This document shows positions 23,214-50,671 of a stretch of DNA of 64,000 nucleotides, piece after piece. The stretch comes from Haliclona indistincta (Eukaryota > Porifera > Demospongiae > Haplosclerida > Chalinidae). Position 1 is the first letter of the stretch. Each line of letters starts with the position of its first letter. A program made the translations under genes and the position numbers. The stretch lies in NCBI GenBank assembly GCA_964017065.1, contig OZ024784.1:6739152-6803151 (forward strand), read 5' to 3'. Below the pieces are notes generated by a model. That model made no database searches, was not told the DNA's origin, and worked only from the letters and a program-made list of their open reading frames with translations.

Positions 23214-23468
23214 TACTAGTACCGTTATTCTTAAAACAGATACACTGACGAGTTATAATCTACTACTAGAGAACTAATTCCTCAGATCATTGCACAAGCG
23301 CAGATAACATAGCTCATGTGGCAGCACTATAATATCTATGACACAACAGGTGATTATAAATGTCATGATTATACGTGATTACAAACATGTGAATGAATAA
23401 CGAATACATCACACAATCATAAATGTCAGCTGAACAAAATTTAATGCTGAGAACTTAGACATGAGTAG

Positions 23469-26400
23469 TTAACTGGTTGATGGAGGAGAGGACTTGAAAG
23501 TACTTGATATGGGTGAAAATGGAGGGCTGAATGGAGGAGGGCTGGTTGGTGGTGGAGAAAGAAAAGGGGATGGTGCTGTTGTAGTGGATTGACTTGGAGG
23601 TAAGGTACTATCACAATCAGGAGGACATGTGCGGATGCATCCTTGGGTGTGCTTAAGAGGTGGATGAATGACCAAGCTGCATGTAACAAAGAAAGAATAA
23701 GGGGGAACTAGACAGATGATATAAGATTAGATATAGCTATGAGGGAAGGGATAAGAGTACTCACATGATATCATCATGATGCAACTCAATGTCAGGTGTA
23801 GGGTTCACAAACACAAACTGCTGATACTGATTCTCACTATATTCAGGCACTGGGCAACGAGACACACAATGTAAACAACTCATCATTGACAGATTGAAAC
23901 ATACGATCTTCCTTGAGATCCAGTAGTTCAAGTTGCTCTTCTAGAAATCCTCTTAGCTCCTCATTATCATGACTCTTGTATCCCTTCATCTCTTGATCCT
24001 GCAATAACTCATCAGTTACACATGGGTACATAGTGCACAGTGCACCTTAGGTTTTGTGAAGTGCACTGAGCGATAGATGCCAATGGGCACACAAGCATGA
24101 CTAGAAGCTAGTCTTTGAAACAATCTTCCACAGTTCTTCAACTTTAGCAACTCTTCATTCAGTGGATACTGCAGTCATTTCATCATTAATCAATGGTGCC
24201 TAGTTACGACAGCACTCATTACCTTCCAGATGAATCCAGAACCCTCTACTTGACTGCAGCCTAGTAGCTGCCGGAACAACTGTATGATATATGGTTTGTG
24301 GTATGCCTGGTAAAGCAAGGTGTCCAGCATGCTACTTGTAAAGGTTTTCCCAGCCACAAATTGAGGGAGAAAGAGGTAAGTGAGATGGTCGCCTTTTCTA
24401 GCCTGGAATAAAAATAGTGTGAACAGAAGTGCCGTCATCAGAGAGAGAATAGTGGTTGTTGAATTTACCAAGTGCCTCATCTTCTGCAGAGCAAGTTGAT
24501 CATACAATGTAGTGTACAGAAATCGAATGTTGAATCGGTAGTTAATCTCAGTTGTAATTTTGAGGTGTGGAAAAAGACTACAGTACAAAACACATGATCA
24601 TGCTGCAGTCACATACAGTACCTTGCTATCGTATGTACAGCTGTAATAATCCTAGCATCAGCCAGGTGCTCATATTGGCACTCAGTAGAGTGAATATCAG
24701 CCAACACCATTAAATGACTCGATTGGAGGATACCAGCTCTGAGGAGATCACAAGTGCTAGAGAAACGAAGAGAAAGTGAATGCGAATGAGACGAGTGCTG
24801 ATTGATGTAGCTGACCGTGAGATAGAACCAACAAAGTAGTACACCATGGGCAGTTTAGCTAACAAGTTGACAAACTCAGAATCTGGTCTATTGGAAAACG
24901 GTTGAAGCACGTAATATTGACATGATCAATAGCTTATTATTCCAAGGAGCGTACAATCGTGAAACAGCAGAAAATAAATGGACCACTATTGGATGTGAGA
25001 TTTATACAGCCCTAGTACAGCATGCATGCATGCATGACCATACGGCTTGTACAAAAACTGCCTAATAAGGAAGTTTTTTAACACGCCAAGCAGCAGATAT
25101 ATTTTGTGCTATTACCACTATGCTATTTGAAGTTGTACGCTCCTTGGAATGATAAGCTTCTGATACGATTCACTCACTGTTTTTCAAGGAGTAAAACTAC
25201 CGGTTTCAAAGAGCATACAGGATGGTAAGAGATCCTGAGAGGCAGCACGAAATGAAACAACTCTGTAGTTGGTTGGTCACAGTATACAATAACAGCTTTC
25301 TGTTGCCATTTCTGAGAATAACCATCGCTGGAGGCGCTCTGGATGGACAAGCGCAGCAATCAGTACAAGACACAAATATAGACTAACTGCTATGATCTTG
25401 ATTTCATGTGGTTGTCGTGGTATTGGTGTCAGGTGACACTCAATTGGTTCAGAACCACAATACGGTACATACACAGCTCCAGTGACATACTCAATGCTAC
25501 AAACAACAGTCAGGGAATACTACATGAGTGTACAAGTTGCAGCATACCTTTTAGCTTGAGCTTTAGTCATGGTAGGAGTTGGTAACTGATCAGACAGTGT
25601 CTCCATCTTGCCCTCTTCCAACTCCTCCAGCTCTTCCTTCTCTTCAATATCGTTTAGTTGGAGCACAACCTGGTGGTAGAGAGAGAGATTATAGAATAAG
25701 AACAGGAAGTAAGTCTTGAGTCATAATTATAATCTTACCGTAGTATCTAATCTGTGCGAGTGTTCACTATTAGTAGCACTGAGAATTGATGATCCTGAAC
25801 CAGATGCTACAGACCCTATAGAAGCACAGTGATTCCTATATACACTGTAAGATCCATGCTGCATTATGTACCTGCTTTAGGTGAATGCAACAAGTCACCA
25901 TAAGAGTGTTTGTGATGGTCACCATGGTGATGATGGTCACCATGGTGATGATGATCATGGTGATGATGATCATGGTGATGGTGATGGTCACCCTGGTGAA
26001 AGTGATCAACAGACAAATGGCGAAACATTGACCTGATTGTATTTGTTGGTCGCTCATTATGATGATGGTGGTGGTGGTGATGATGGTGGTGATGGTGATT
26101 CTTTGGTGGAGAGTCCTGTGGCTGAAGGAGCTCACTGCTCTCTTTATCCATTGACGATCCAAAAACACGAACTTCAGGAACAACCACTACTTGAGGATCC
26201 TCCTCCTCAATGGGACATGTTGGCTGATCATCATGTTCAATATTGCACGTTCCTCCTCTTGGGACAATGTTCAGCTTTACACAAGGCCTGGCTTCAGTGT
26301 CATGACCACTGTGAAACTGCAGTAACTTCAATCCTCTCTCTGCCTCGTGCTGCCAGTTAGCTCTGTCAGCTAGTAGCTGCTGATCCAGGTCAACCTCTTC

Positions 26401-29400
26401 CTCTGTGACAGGTCTCTCTTCACCGCTGTTTAAACTGGTCAGAGATACCAATCTAGAGAGTCCCTTTGTTTTCTCATTTGAGTGTCCCTCTGCACCATTC
26501 TCAGCTGTTTCATTAGGATGTAAATCCTCCGGGTCAAATTGTGCCAAGTGAAGAGCAAGAGAGGCCATTGTGGCTGATGCACTCCAGAGACCCATCTGGA
26601 ATTTGGTTGGTTTAACAACTTCAAAAGTGTGATGCTCTTCTTTGGACTCGCCAATATAGAAGCAAGTGTCATTCGCATGCATAATAAATTCGATACCAGG
26701 ATTGAACAAAATTTCCTTCTTATCTCCTCTCTGAACACCAAGTAATGCCACATGAAACCTAAGACAAACAATGATACAGTTTTATTATAATAATAATTTG
26801 ATCTTAGCTCACTTCCTGTAAGCTACTACTGCTGTGTACAGAAAGTTCTTGCCAGCAAAATGGTGGAAGTATTCACTCTCTCCAAGGAGCACATGATATA
26901 CTTCACATGGAGAACACTTCTCATACAGCTGATATTCAGGATTCTTGAAGCCACGAGCTCTGCAAGAGTGCAACAATAATTATTTTCACTAAAGTCTATG
27001 GCACAAAATCTATGTATAATTCACAGGTACTAACTCGTGTTTGAAAGTATGCATGAGGAGAGCAGAAATGGTGGATATTCCCGGGCATAAGCCGTTGTTA
27101 GCCATCACAGCTAGCTTTAGCTCCGATTCACACAATACCTCATCTGAGATAAAACATGGTTATCATAACATGTGTAACAGATAAGGAAGTGTACCTGCCA
27201 TAGATGATAAGTGGAACCTGCTTTCAGGACGAAGAACATGCACATACAATTTACAGTGAGGAGCATAGAACTTGACTGTCCATGCCACCATGATGGTATG
27301 CTGATCCTGGGTACATCAACATGTTAATCCACACACCAGTATAAACCAGATGAAACTCACAGCAACGTCACGACTATGATCGTGTCGAATTGTACGAATG
27401 AAACACGCATCAGCTTTCCTTGCCCTTAAATACACAAGAGTATAAGTAAGTATAATACTAGTAGTGTTGTTCACTAACTTGGCTCTTGCAAGGTCATTAA
27501 CCTTGTGACCTGACCCAATAAGTACATTAACCCTTTGATGCCATCTTGGATGATCGAGTAGGATCTTGATACTAGCAGGGAGATCTTGCTCTACCATCAC
27601 CACACAGTGAGTGTCCTAAGGAAGACAGTGACACATTTGGAACAGGAAAGACACACCGACTCACAGAATGATCAGGATCAGAGTAAAACTCAGATAGAAA
27701 GTCTCTCAAGTGGAGTGGCTTCAGAGAAGATGCAATCAGTAGCACATGGCGTGAGTTCGGTAGTTTAGCATAGTCACTATGTAGCTTGCGATGAAGTTGA
27801 AATGAGCTCCATAGTTCTTCGACCTAAACAAGGACATTCGGCATAATGTGTATCAACATGAATGCACACACACCTTTGGAGGTAGATATATAAGAGCAAT
27901 GATAATGAATATTGTGACCAAAAGCTGTCCAGTCCAATGACTAGGAACAACATCACCGAATCCAACCGTGGAGAATGTCACAACGATGAACCAGTAACTC
28001 CTAAACAGTGATACATTGCAGCCTAGCCGCTCAAAATGGTGAAAGAAGCATATGCTAATGAAGAAGAAACAAGATGAGTTAAAAACACAGCCTCTACTCC
28101 TACACACATACACACCATGTGAACACAAAGCAGCCTAAGAAAATAACCAAGCGCAGTGTGTTGTTTCGCAAGATTGGTGAAGTCTTATAGTATGATATAC
28201 GTGTATGATCAGTTATAAAGTAAACAACAATAGAGCGAGCAGGCCAGCAGTAGAGGAATGATGGAACAAACAGCCTGTGAAGAAGAGGGGGGTAGCAGAT
28301 CTGGATGGAAGAGAACAAGTGAAACGAAAGAGTAGAAATTATTGCACTTACAGTAATCATATACCAGACTCCAAGGACAATAATGATGGCAAAACTAATG
28401 TCAATATGACGAATACTGTTACGAATTGAGCCCTGGAACAGATAGGAGGAGAAACTGAAAGACCATCAAGTCATAAATGTTACAGTACATATTGTGGACT
28501 GGTAGTTTAGACTCTTACTAAATACTTACATATAGTTCTTGTCTCACAAACAACGCAAAGATAGCTCCAGACAAGTTGAACATAGCTACAACAACCTGTG
28601 ACAAAAAGAATACTCACTCCATTACTATGCATATGCTATTAGTATGAACCAAGACTCAATAGGTGGTTACTGATAGATAGCAACAACAAGATAAAAAGAA
28701 AATTTGAACAGATGCTAATGTTTGCACAAACATAGGCTACATACAGACACAGTGATGAGTAATGTTTAGTCTTCATCACCAAGCAACCGGCTATCAACAG
28801 TATCTCGGGAGACTCACACAAAACCATCAATCACACCCCTGGTGGTAGACCTTTAAGGTATTTTATCTCCCAAATACTATCACTGTAATCAGCTATGTAT
28901 GCAATAGGTATAATTCTATACTCACAAAACACTAGCTACTGTGTCTTCAAATGTACACAATTATGTAAACAATGTACACACAAAAGTAAAAAACAAACAA
29001 CAATGATTTATAATATCAATCACAAATTTCTGCTCACCTGTACAATATAGAGGGGATATGGCTTGGCAGCTAGTAGAAATATCGATTCGCTACGGAAAGA
29101 ATTAGTATACCCATGCTTGAATGTGACATGTATGACAATTGGGAATAGGTCAATGAAGCGCTATATGTACTCTCCATGCCAGAGGTGCAGTGATAATTAC
29201 TCACATATGTGAAGTAGTGTTTGATTCTGGTTGTGTTCTACTCGCACACACAGCAGTGAGAGTGGTGTTGAGTCTCAGATACTCATCGCTATAAATAGCC
29301 TCAGCAACGTACAGCAGAGAACTTATAACATACGAGAAAAATGCCATTAAACGCAGAAATGAACCTGATAAGAAGACAAAGAGTGCAAAAACAGTAAAAG

Positions 29401-30015
29401 AGCATGCAAGAGTGAAGGAATGCATTATGAATCACTGCATAACCCAGAAATTCACAACAGAAAACACACTATTCACAAAAATGCAGAAAGTACTGGCACA
29501 CTACAAAGTGGAAACATTGTCACACAAATGACAACTGCTTGAGCTGGCTACTGCTGCTAATTATACTGCAACACAATTCAATTACCAATTTTGTGGTTGT
29601 ACATAATAAAAGCGAGTCGCTGCCGAAAGGTCTTTCCTGAAGTGTAGCGCTTAACAAAGACAAGGCTAGAGAAGAAAACCAATTATCCAAAAGTGTTACA
29701 TGCACTATTTTCATAAGCTCACTGTGATCCGCCCATTCGTGACACATGTGAAGAAAAGAGACCTTCAAGAGCCTCGCGCACCGTGAGAGAAGACGTGGGC
29801 GCCTCTCCACTGCCCGGCAACGGGTCCTCCTCATTTTCAGAGTCTTCGTCTCGCTCGCTGGAGGTCGAGGAACGAGATTGATCAAGAGGGTCAAGATCAT
29901 CGAGTGTGAGAGAGTCCTTTCTTTTGAGCTGGAAGAAATCTGGCTGACCGGCCACTGCAGCATTTTGCTGGTTCTCAGCGTCTCCAACCTCTATTTGCCC
30001 TAACGAGATCGCCAT
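23469..30015 (-). CDS. KCNT1: Slo2/KCNT-like potassium channel with histidine-rich insert
   Basis: Subunit of a Slo2-type (sodium/chloride-gated) K+ channel: six TM helices and two cytoplasmic RCK domains. It starts MAISLGQIEVGDAENQQ at 30015 with an acidic Ser-rich N-terminus. The pore reads FSTVGFGDVVPSHW, followed by S6 and PPKVEELWSSFQLHRKL. RCK1 includes RVNVLIGSGHKVNDLARAKA and FYAPHCKLYVHVLRPESRFH. It continues with ILFNPGIEFIMHANDTCFYI, matching the KCNT family, then a linker with a run of about 13 histidines and further H4-H5 blocks (25870-26100). RCK2 includes KLPMVYYFVGSISRS and GKTFTSSMLDTLLYQAYHKP. The C-terminus is proline-rich, ending SSPPSTS. The symbol reflects the family, since KCNT1 and KCNT2 are vertebrate duplicates. 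One intron carries a MITE (24931-25158). Confidence 0.88.
24931..25158. mobile_element. MITE in a KCNT intron
   Basis: About 228 bp with inverted termini 24931-24956 and 25133-25158 that match at about 24 of 26 positions (AGCTTATTATTCCAAGGAGC on the left). It has no coding capacity. It lies in the intron between exons reading VVLLLEK and PDSEFVNLLAKLPMV. Confidence 0.75.
25870..26100 (-). repeat. CAT/CAC-rich region coding for poly-histidine blocks
   Basis: On the minus strand, in-frame codons give about 13 consecutive His, and after a 24-residue spacer a second block of four-to-five-His groups separated by D, G or GD. At the DNA level it is an imperfect repeat of about 15 bp built on CACCATGGTGATGATG. 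It lies in the RCK1-RCK2 linker of the KCNT-like channel. Confidence 0.9.
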
Positions 30016-30162
30016 GGCTTCACATTACTCGCGTGCAGCTTTCGTGCATTCCGCACAATGACAACATGTGTTAGAAGTTAGGGTGGAGCTTGCAATGTAC
30101 GGTCATGTCCGGTGGAGAATGCAGAATAAGCGGATAAATCCGATAGTGTTCGGTTCGAGGCC
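30016..30162. promoter_or_regulatory. Divergent promoter KCNT-like / VARS
   Basis: 147 bp separate the channel start (-) from the upstream ValRS start (+), or 330 bp from the downstream one. Includes the upstream in-frame TAA that bounds the ValRS frame near 30127. No TATA box seen. Confidence 0.45.
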
Positions 30163-37035
<6,873 letters not shown>

Positions 37036-37391
37036 AGTGACAATATTTCTATTATTGTGTAGCAGCAGTTGCAATACAGTTTTAGTCATAGAAAAGTATT
37101 TTAACATTTTGACACATTATTTCGTTTTCAAATGGCACACAAAAATTTTACATGTGAGTGTAACGACAATTGAGTACAAAATTAAGCATGGTTCAATGTG
37201 ATACAATTGGAGTATAATAGTTCAATTATCTGTTCAATTCGACAATTGCAGTACAATAGTATTAAGCATGGTTCAATTTGTGAATGTGTGTAATACAATT
37301 GGAGTATAATAGTTCAATTATTTGTGAGTGTGTGTAAAATAGATTAATTATTAAATTGCAGGTGTAGTATGATATTCAATTATTGTTAGTG
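37036..37391. repeat. Convergent intergenic region with tandem duplication
   Basis: The 356 bp lie between the VARS and SGPL1 stop codons. Two direct copies begin at 37181 and 37261 (ATTAAGCATGGTTCAAT, then ACAATTGGAGTATAATAGTT), a roughly 80-bp tandem duplication; the second has a short insertion rich in TGTG. No gene is visible. Confidence 0.75.
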
Positions 37392-39113
37392 TTACTTGCC
37401 ATTGGTAGAAAAGGGAGTGGCTTGGTAGAGTGTATCAATAAACCCAGTTGCTATATCGGCTATGATAGAACGATCAGGAATAGCTTGAGAAGTACCATAG
37501 ATAGCTGCTGCTCCTGCTGCCTTCTGGTTTGGCTGCCTCATTATTTCAGCGACTCCAGTCTTGATGTCATGCACGAACTGGTCAGCAACACCTTCCTTTG
37601 TGTGTAGCAAAGTCAAGCAGATGTGAAAGCATGATGGAAACTGGAGAGCATTGAGACTCCAACCCTTCTCAGTCATGTATCCAAACAGACGATAGATGTC
37701 AAATTCATTAGAAGCAATCGCTATGACACTGACCTCTGGGTTACCCAACACGTACACACCATGCATTTTGTTGAGCTCTTGAATGATGTATCGAGCTGTG
37801 CCAACAATCTTTCTAGTGGAGTCGACATATCCATTCATACCAAAAGTGAGCATAGTGGCCCAAGTGGCTGCAATAATACCACCTGGTCGACTACCAGCTA
37901 TGGAAGGTGATGCATAAATTCCACCTTGCCAATCAGTCGAAACAAAGAACTGCTTACTACGAAGCTGTTTGCTGGAATACATGATAACGGATGAACCTTT
38001 TGGAGCAAAACCATACTTATGTGTATCAGCAGATATGCTAGTCACACCTCTTACACGAAAATCAAATGGTCGTAATTTGAACCCGGCTCTGTCCATAAAA
38101 GGCAGCAGAAAGCCTCCAAGACAGCAGTCAACATGGACTCCTATGTTATATTTGACCCCAAGCTTTGCTATGCCTTCAATTGGATCTATAATTCCATGCG
38201 GAAATTGTGGGGCACTCCCGACTAAAACCACTGTATTGTTGTTAATAGCACGAGCCATGGTCGATAGATTAACCTTGGAGGTGGCGGGGTCAACTGGGAT
38301 CTGTACTAGTTTCATCTTGAAGTAGTCAGCAGCCTTTTCAAAAGCGCAATGAGCAGAAATTGGGCACACTATCTCTGGATAGCTGATCCCACGTTCATAA
38401 CCCATTTCTCTGTAAGCCTTCATTGCCATGAGAATACTCTCTGTTCCTCCTGACGTCATGACACCACCAGCACTCGAGTCACCGTGGAACAACTTCACAC
38501 ACCACTGAACAACTTCAGCTTCCATCTTTCTAATTTGTGGAAAGATGTCGCAGTGGAGAGGGTTGGTCCAGGAGTAGCGACCGTATACTTCTGTTGTGAT
38601 GTCTGTTAGTTCAGGATTACAATTGTATGTGCAGCCTGATGCCCTTCCACTCTTCCAATCTATCGAGTGCATCTGGTCAAAATTGTCCATTTCTCTGCGT
38701 AGCTGAGCATGGCTCAATCCTTTCTCTGGCAGTTGTAATACAAAACGTTCTCCTGGTTTTGGGGTTAGGATGTCTTTCTGTATTTGCCGTATCGCTTTGT
38801 CAACTTCACTCTTGACTTTGGTACTAATAAATGGAATCTTTCGGAAGATCTTGAAAGAAGATATTTTCACGCGTTGCCAAAGTGACTTATCTTCGTGATA
38901 GAGGAAATGATACAAACGGGACAAGATGAGGGTCAGGCCAACACAGGCAAAAATAATTTGCCATGCCTCGTACGGCGCAGCTAGGTTGTTCAAATAGTTT
39001 CGTGTGGCATTTAGCGCCACAAGTATCCTTTCTTTGCTCGGTGGGTGTTGCCAAGAAGAGAGGAGAGCTCCGAACGCTGTCGCCAAAACCAACACCAGGA
39101 ACCAACGCGCCAT
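37392..39113 (-). CDS. SGPL1: Sphingosine-1-phosphate lyase
   Basis: PLP-dependent ER-membrane enzyme that cleaves sphingosine-1-phosphate to hexadecenal and phosphoethanolamine, the exit step of sphingolipid breakdown. A single exon of 573 residues, close to human (568). It has an N-terminal membrane segment (IIFACVGLTLILSRLYHFLY), the substrate-binding region GVMTSGGTESILMAMKAYRE, the catalytic aspartate in VHVDCCLGGFLLPF and the PLP lysine in SADTHKYGFAPKGSS (about residue 367), and QGGIYASPSIAGSRPGG. All key residues are present. It is intronless while most neighbours have many introns. The start is only 56 bp from the divergent PTGES2 start. Confidence 0.97.
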   Translation of the reverse strand: MARWFLVLVLATAFGALLSSWQHPPSKERILVALNATRNYLNNLAAPYEAWQIIFACVGLTLILSRLYHFLYHEDKSLWQRVKISSFKIFRKIPFISTKVKSEVDKAIRQIQKDILTPKPGERFVLQLPEKGLSHAQLRREMDNFDQMHSIDWKSGRASGCTYNCNPELTDITTEVYGRYSWTNPLHCDIFPQIRKMEAEVVQWCVKLFHGDSSAGGVMTSGGTESILMAMKAYREMGYERGISYPEIVCPISAHCAFEKAADYFKMKLVQIPVDPATSKVNLSTMARAINNNTVVLVGSAPQFPHGIIDPIEGIAKLGVKYNIGVHVDCCLGGFLLPFMDRAGFKLRPFDFRVRGVTSISADTHKYGFAPKGSSVIMYSSKQLRSKQFFVSTDWQGGIYASPSIAGSRPGGIIAATWATMLTFGMNGYVDSTRKIVGTARYIIQELNKMHGVYVLGNPEVSVIAIASNEFDIYRLFGYMTEKGWSLNALQFPSCFHICLTLLHTKEGVADQFVHDIKTGVAEIMRQPNQKAAGAAAIYGTSQAIPDRSIIADIATGFIDTLYQATPFSTNGK

Positions 39114-40342
<1,229 letters not shown>

Positions 40343-40387
40343 ACGCCATATTGAACAAATAATTCTGCTTTATGTGCAAATTGCAAA

Positions 40388-40393
40388 AATAAA
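40388..40393 (+). terminator. Polyadenylation signal of PTGES2
   Basis: AATAAA 45 bp after the PTGES2 stop, within the 104-bp convergent gap to LZTR1. Confidence 0.55.
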
Positions 40394-40446
40394 ATACATT
40401 AAAAAATACAAAAAGTCACTGTTTGTGTTTGTAGGAGAGAGCCAGG

Positions 40447-42888
40447 TTATCTTTTTGCCAGAGTTTCCAGTACATCCAGTAGAAGCTCTTTACTCAATTC
40501 ACGAAACTCGGGCTGACTAATGAGTGAAGGAAAGTGTACAGTAATGAGCTTAAGACAGTGTTGCTTCATAGTGTCAAGGGAAATATTGTCTGAGACTTCA
40601 AGTAATTTGACAACATTGCTCAAGTTAACACTACTTTCCAGATTGCACTTGCAAAAGTTCTGCAGTCGATCATTGCTAAATCCAAAGAAATTAGGAGCTG
40701 AGAATATGTAGAGAGAGTCTTCGGGAGGCATGTTCACTTCACCATAATAAATAAACTTGAGGAGAGACTGAAAAGCTTCTTGGCTGGGAACCACCTTACC
40801 AAGTGTGATCTCAACACAATGGTTCAGTGGCATAAAGGAGCGGCACAGGGCCTCAAAATAGGCACAGCGAGCAACAAGAACTGGCTTGTGAGCAGGCACT
40901 ACTTCATCTCCAACTCGAAGAAAAATGTCAGCAAATGGTTTTCCAACATCAGTGAGAAGAAAATCACGAAGATCATCTTGAAGAGAAGGGGGCGTAACAG
41001 AATCTTCATCCCCAGAATGGTGGCTTGGAGAGGTAGGACGTGAGCGAAACTGCTGACGACGAACGATCTCAACCATGAGTTGATGGTCGAGTGACTCGAA
41101 CGATGATGTCATTATAATCTTACGATAACTGGAGTCTCGTACAATGAAACGCATGCAATATTCTTTGAGGCTCGTTAGATTTAGCTCTGAGGCATTCTGC
41201 AGTACTAACAAGACATTATCTTCACTGACGGCTGCCTCAAGGTATTGCATACATAGATGTTCAAGACGATGGGTTTCTAACAACAAAGAGAACTTGTAGA
41301 GGTCCATCATGAGCAGGACTTGCATTGAAGACATCCCATCAATTCGAGAGTGAGTTTCCAAATCAGTATGAATTCTATCCGTGTACATGAAGTACATTGC
41401 ATGGTGGACAGTCTTGGGCGAGACTCCATCAAGAGTAACCTCCACTGGACTCTCAGTAAGAAATGGTGGGTTGGTTTGTGAGCTGGAGGTATCGTTTTTG
41501 GCGGTGCTATAGACCTCAAGAATCTTTCGTCTTAAGAATGGAGAACGAGCAGCAACAACAACAGCATGGGCTTTAATACACTCCCTTTCTACCTCATTTC
41601 CAACCAGGAAGTGAGTGTCACAGAACTGCAGTGTGGTCAAAAGTTTAGCAAAGTCGTCAATCAAGGTGCACTTGTGGTAAGAAGAAAATCGAAATCGATA
41701 AAACTCCCCGCTGCGATTGACCATCGAATCTACTGTACCAGCAAAAATATACATGGCTTCATCACAAATTGCTGCAGAATGAAAGACCCTTCCTGAAGGG
41801 ACTTGGCTACCATCGGCTGGCTGGATAACACACCAAGTTCTTGAGTCAACATCAAAGCAGTGCACTTCATTATCGAGAATACCATCTGCAGCACCTCCAA
41901 ACACATACAGGCACCTATTGTAGGCCACCATGCTATGACCATACCTGCGCTGAGGAGGAGAAGTATCTCCTTTTAGTAGATGCTCTGTAGGGATTCGAAC
42001 CCAGCGATGCTCAAGGAATTTGAACTCGTAAAGGTTATTCGTGATGTTGGCTCCACTCTGTCCAGAAAAAGCATACATACTGTTGCCTACTACAGCAACT
42101 GGAAAATTACAGCATGTTGGAGGGCTGTCACCAGACTGATCAATCTTTTCCCATTGAGGGTTACTGCTTAGTAGATCGATTGCCCACATGTCATTGAGAC
42201 GTGTGTTTCCATCGTACCCAGCAAAAATCCACAGCTTGTTGTCAAAGATAGCCGCTCCATGTGCAGATCGAGCAGGAGGGAGAGGACCAGTGATTTTGTC
42301 CTCCCAGTCATTCCATTGGCTAGTGTTGAACTTGTACTCGAAAAGCTCGTTGGAATTCCTGAGACTAGAGTTAGAGTTGATGTCTCCCGTGTAACCTCCG
42401 AATACAAACATGCTGTTCTGAAATACGACAGCCGAGTGGTGATAACGTGGGGCAGGCGGGGTACCTGTGTAGACCACTCGCGCCCAGCTCGAGTCGTGCA
42501 CAGTTGAGACGAGAAAATCGTTGAGCATTCGACGCCCATTGTCACCTCCAAACACGTAGATACGATCGTTCCAAGCCACCATCGTGTGCTTGCTACGTTT
42601 CGCGCCAACAAATTCTTCACAGCTCTGCAGTTTCTTCCAAAAGTTTACTGATTCTCTTGGGCCAAAGTCTAGAGACAGATCCTCTAATAGAGTACTCTCG
42701 CCGCTCGACTCCATTGAGTCGGCACTGAAAGCAGAGTGTCGCGCTGGACTCACCGCGGTCTTGTCCAAGTCCATTGTTGAACTCGACTCGGTAATCAAAT
42801 CATGTCGTCTATTCTCCGGTTGTTGCTCCTCCACATAAGGAGAGATGTCGTGGCTTTCATGACGATCCTGGTCATCGCCGTCCATCAT
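40447..42888 (-). CDS. LZTR1: LZTR1, Kelch-BTB-BTB adaptor of CUL3
   Basis: Substrate adaptor of CUL3 ubiquitin ligase that targets RAS-family GTPases; on Golgi/endomembranes. A single exon of 813 residues, near human (840). A disordered acidic N-terminus of about 90 residues is followed by six Kelch repeats (first at HTMVAWNDRIYVFGGDNG, later LYVFGGAADGILDNEVHCFD and AMYIFAGTVDSMVNRSGEFY). BTB1 (CDTHFLVGNEVERECIKAHA) has a BACK-like region, and BTB2 reads FADIFLRVGDEVVPAHKPVL, with a final BACK-like end KELLLDVLETLAKR. The double BTB after Kelch repeats is specific to LZTR1. The intronless structure is unusual beside intron-rich neighbours. Confidence 0.95.
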   Translation of the reverse strand: MMDGDDQDRHESHDISPYVEEQQPENRRHDLITESSSTMDLDKTAVSPARHSAFSADSMESSGESTLLEDLSLDFGPRESVNFWKKLQSCEEFVGAKRSKHTMVAWNDRIYVFGGDNGRRMLNDFLVSTVHDSSWARVVYTGTPPAPRYHHSAVVFQNSMFVFGGYTGDINSNSSLRNSNELFEYKFNTSQWNDWEDKITGPLPPARSAHGAAIFDNKLWIFAGYDGNTRLNDMWAIDLLSSNPQWEKIDQSGDSPPTCCNFPVAVVGNSMYAFSGQSGANITNNLYEFKFLEHRWVRIPTEHLLKGDTSPPQRRYGHSMVAYNRCLYVFGGAADGILDNEVHCFDVDSRTWCVIQPADGSQVPSGRVFHSAAICDEAMYIFAGTVDSMVNRSGEFYRFRFSSYHKCTLIDDFAKLLTTLQFCDTHFLVGNEVERECIKAHAVVVAARSPFLRRKILEVYSTAKNDTSSSQTNPPFLTESPVEVTLDGVSPKTVHHAMYFMYTDRIHTDLETHSRIDGMSSMQVLLMMDLYKFSLLLETHRLEHLCMQYLEAAVSEDNVLLVLQNASELNLTSLKEYCMRFIVRDSSYRKIIMTSSFESLDHQLMVEIVRRQQFRSRPTSPSHHSGDEDSVTPPSLQDDLRDFLLTDVGKPFADIFLRVGDEVVPAHKPVLVARCAYFEALCRSFMPLNHCVEITLGKVVPSQEAFQSLLKFIYYGEVNMPPEDSLYIFSAPNFFGFSNDRLQNFCKCNLESSVNLSNVVKLLEVSDNISLDTMKQHCLKLITVHFPSLISQPEFRELSKELLLDVLETLAKR

Positions 42889-43310
42889 TTATACCAGAAG
42901 TGTTATGATACTATTTTTAGCAACAGTGAAGTCATGCAATAAGACCAATTTTGGCTTCTATTGGTGGGCGTTCATGCACATGATCGTCTGCGCTGCTTAT
43001 AATTATTACAAGGGTTCTATGTTGCACGCATATTAAGTGATTTTGCAACATACACAATCTGACACCTAAAACACAACCTATCACTGTACCCCAACAAATC
43101 ACCAACATCCACTATGTAGAAAATAAACCATTTCAAGGATCGAGTGTCCAAAAAGCAACCTCTGTCTGAAACTTTGTCCTGCAGACCATATCAAAAATTT
43201 ACTAGCACTTTTGATAGGTCCATGTGCATGATTATTAAAAATAATGAATGTGAGAATGATAATGATATCACAGTGGTATAAAATGTGCTAAAGATAGTTC
43301 ATATCTGCAG
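42889..43310. other. Intergenic region LZTR1 / ABCC10-like
   Basis: 422 bp between the LZTR1 start and the ABC transporter stop, both minus-strand genes. It must contain the LZTR1 promoter and the transporter's polyadenylation site. An 8-bp inverted pair (TATCAAAA/TTTTGATA) near 43188-43218 is the only structure I see. Confidence 0.4.

Positions 43311-50671
<7,361 letters not shown>

Noticed and set aside
25836..26183. Ile/Thr-rich frame overlapping the histidine region
   Set aside because: It is the shifted frame of the CAT/CAC repeat; the His frame joins the conserved channel exons on both sides.
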